5,171 nt of DNA from the NCBI GenBank assembly GCA_003140655.1, contig PLKR01000356.1, positions 164 to 5,334 of the forward strand. The letters run 5' to 3'. This document shows positions 4,696-5,171 of this stretch, in pieces. Below the pieces are notes generated by a model. It saw only the letters and a program-made list of their open reading frames with translations, ran no database searches and was not told the DNA's origin. A program made the position numbers and the translations under genes. How positions within the stretch are numbered: position 1 is the first letter of the stretch; every line of letters starts with the position of its first letter. The stretch comes from Acidobacteriaceae bacterium (GTDB taxonomy: Bacteria > Acidobacteriota > Terriglobia > Terriglobales > Acidobacteriaceae).

Positions 4696-5171
4696 ATGGA
4701 TTGGAAATTTTGGCTGCCTTTTATCATCACGCTCGCCAACCTCTGGCTTATGTGGCGAGCGGATCAGAAACACACGCGCTACATGAATCCTCAAGTGTAC
4801 ATAACGCCTTGGCTACATTTCCGTGGTACAAGCAGTTGTGGGATAGGTATTGGCCGATCTTTGTGATGCTGCTACTGCTGATAGGGACATGGATTCCATA
4901 TTTTGTGAATACGGATATTTCGGATCAAAACGTTATGATCTTTTGGGGGACTGATAGCCCGCCAGGAGTTCATATACCAATTGAGCAATTGAAGAATTTG
5001 AAGGTGGTTACCGATGGTTCACGGCTACCGCCGTCCATTCGCAGAAACTATCGTATAGCGGCAGTCGCCGATCATGACATAGGCGATATAGATACAGATG
5101 ATGCTGAACTGCTAAAGTCCAGCGCGCGTGACATTGTGGATGGACCAATCTCGATGTTGATACCGCTAACG
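4696..5171 (+). pseudogene. Two-helix membrane protein gene, apparently frameshifted; 3' end outside window
   Basis: ATG 4696 has a good ribosome binding site (GAGGTG, 4684-4689) and begins MDWKFWLPFIITLANLWLMW, one hydrophobic helix followed by a polar stretch, then reaches a stop at 4864-4866 after 56 residues. In the -1 frame, bases 4824-5171 are open to the window end and encode WYKQLWDRYWPIFVMLLLLIGTWIPYFV, a second helix with an aromatic/basic lead-in, then about 88 mostly polar residues. A helix-linker-helix membrane protein with a soluble C-terminal part is the simplest reading, split by a one-base loss or sequencing error around 4785-4823. No slippery heptamer was seen for programmed frameshifting. 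Alternatively these are two coupled genes, as stop and ATG overlap in TGATG (4864-4868), but that would start gene two inside its helix. Function unknown. Base composition is A/T-richer than upstream. Confidence 0.55.

Overview
The window is a chromosomal stretch of moderately high GC content with strongly C/G-ending codons. Several hairpin-forming repeats sit between the genes. The GTCATCC...GGATCTC hairpins, the tandem GTGGGGACAGCCGC...CTGTCCAGT units and the GAGCGGCGC-TTCA-GCGCCGC element look like dispersed repeats I associate with soil Acidobacteriota (Terriglobia/Koribacter-like). That assignment is from memory, not a search. The last ~600 bases are visibly richer in A/T.

Layout. Bases 1-399 (minus) hold the first 133 codons of purD, cut by the window edge. 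Bases 400-694 are intergenic: a probable purD promoter, two repeat-like elements, and the promoter and operator of the next gene. Bases 695-1351 (+) encode a full-length DtxR/MntR-family metal-dependent repressor with MntR-type metal ligands. Bases 1371-1430 carry a long hairpin repeat. Around 1490-1530 is a promoter containing the same 10-bp box (ACTTAACCAT) found at the repressor's own promoter. Bases 1571-1618 encode a possible 15-residue leader peptide whose stop overlaps the start of an 11-helix NRAMP-family divalent metal transporter (1615-2985). Bases 2986-3169 hold tandem repeats with strong hairpins, probably the end of that transcript. Bases 3170-3388 encode a small single-helix membrane protein. 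Bases 3420-4577 encode an exported, C-terminally anchored metallo-beta-lactamase-fold hydrolase. From 4696 to the window end is a two-helix membrane protein gene that appears split by a frameshift, preceded by a near-perfect 20-bp palindrome.

How the genes fit together. The repressor and transporter look like a self-contained metal homeostasis pair: metal-loaded repressor would bind the shared box over the -35 region of both promoters and shut off itself and the importer. Two points make the pair more than routine. The transporter lacks the canonical NRAMP metal-site motifs (DPGN in helix 1, MPH in helix 6), so its substrate may not be Mn2+. Its translation also looks coupled to the short upstream peptide, because no ribosome binding site precedes its own start. 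The repressor mRNA appears leaderless. I saw no mobile element, CRISPR array, tRNA or rRNA.
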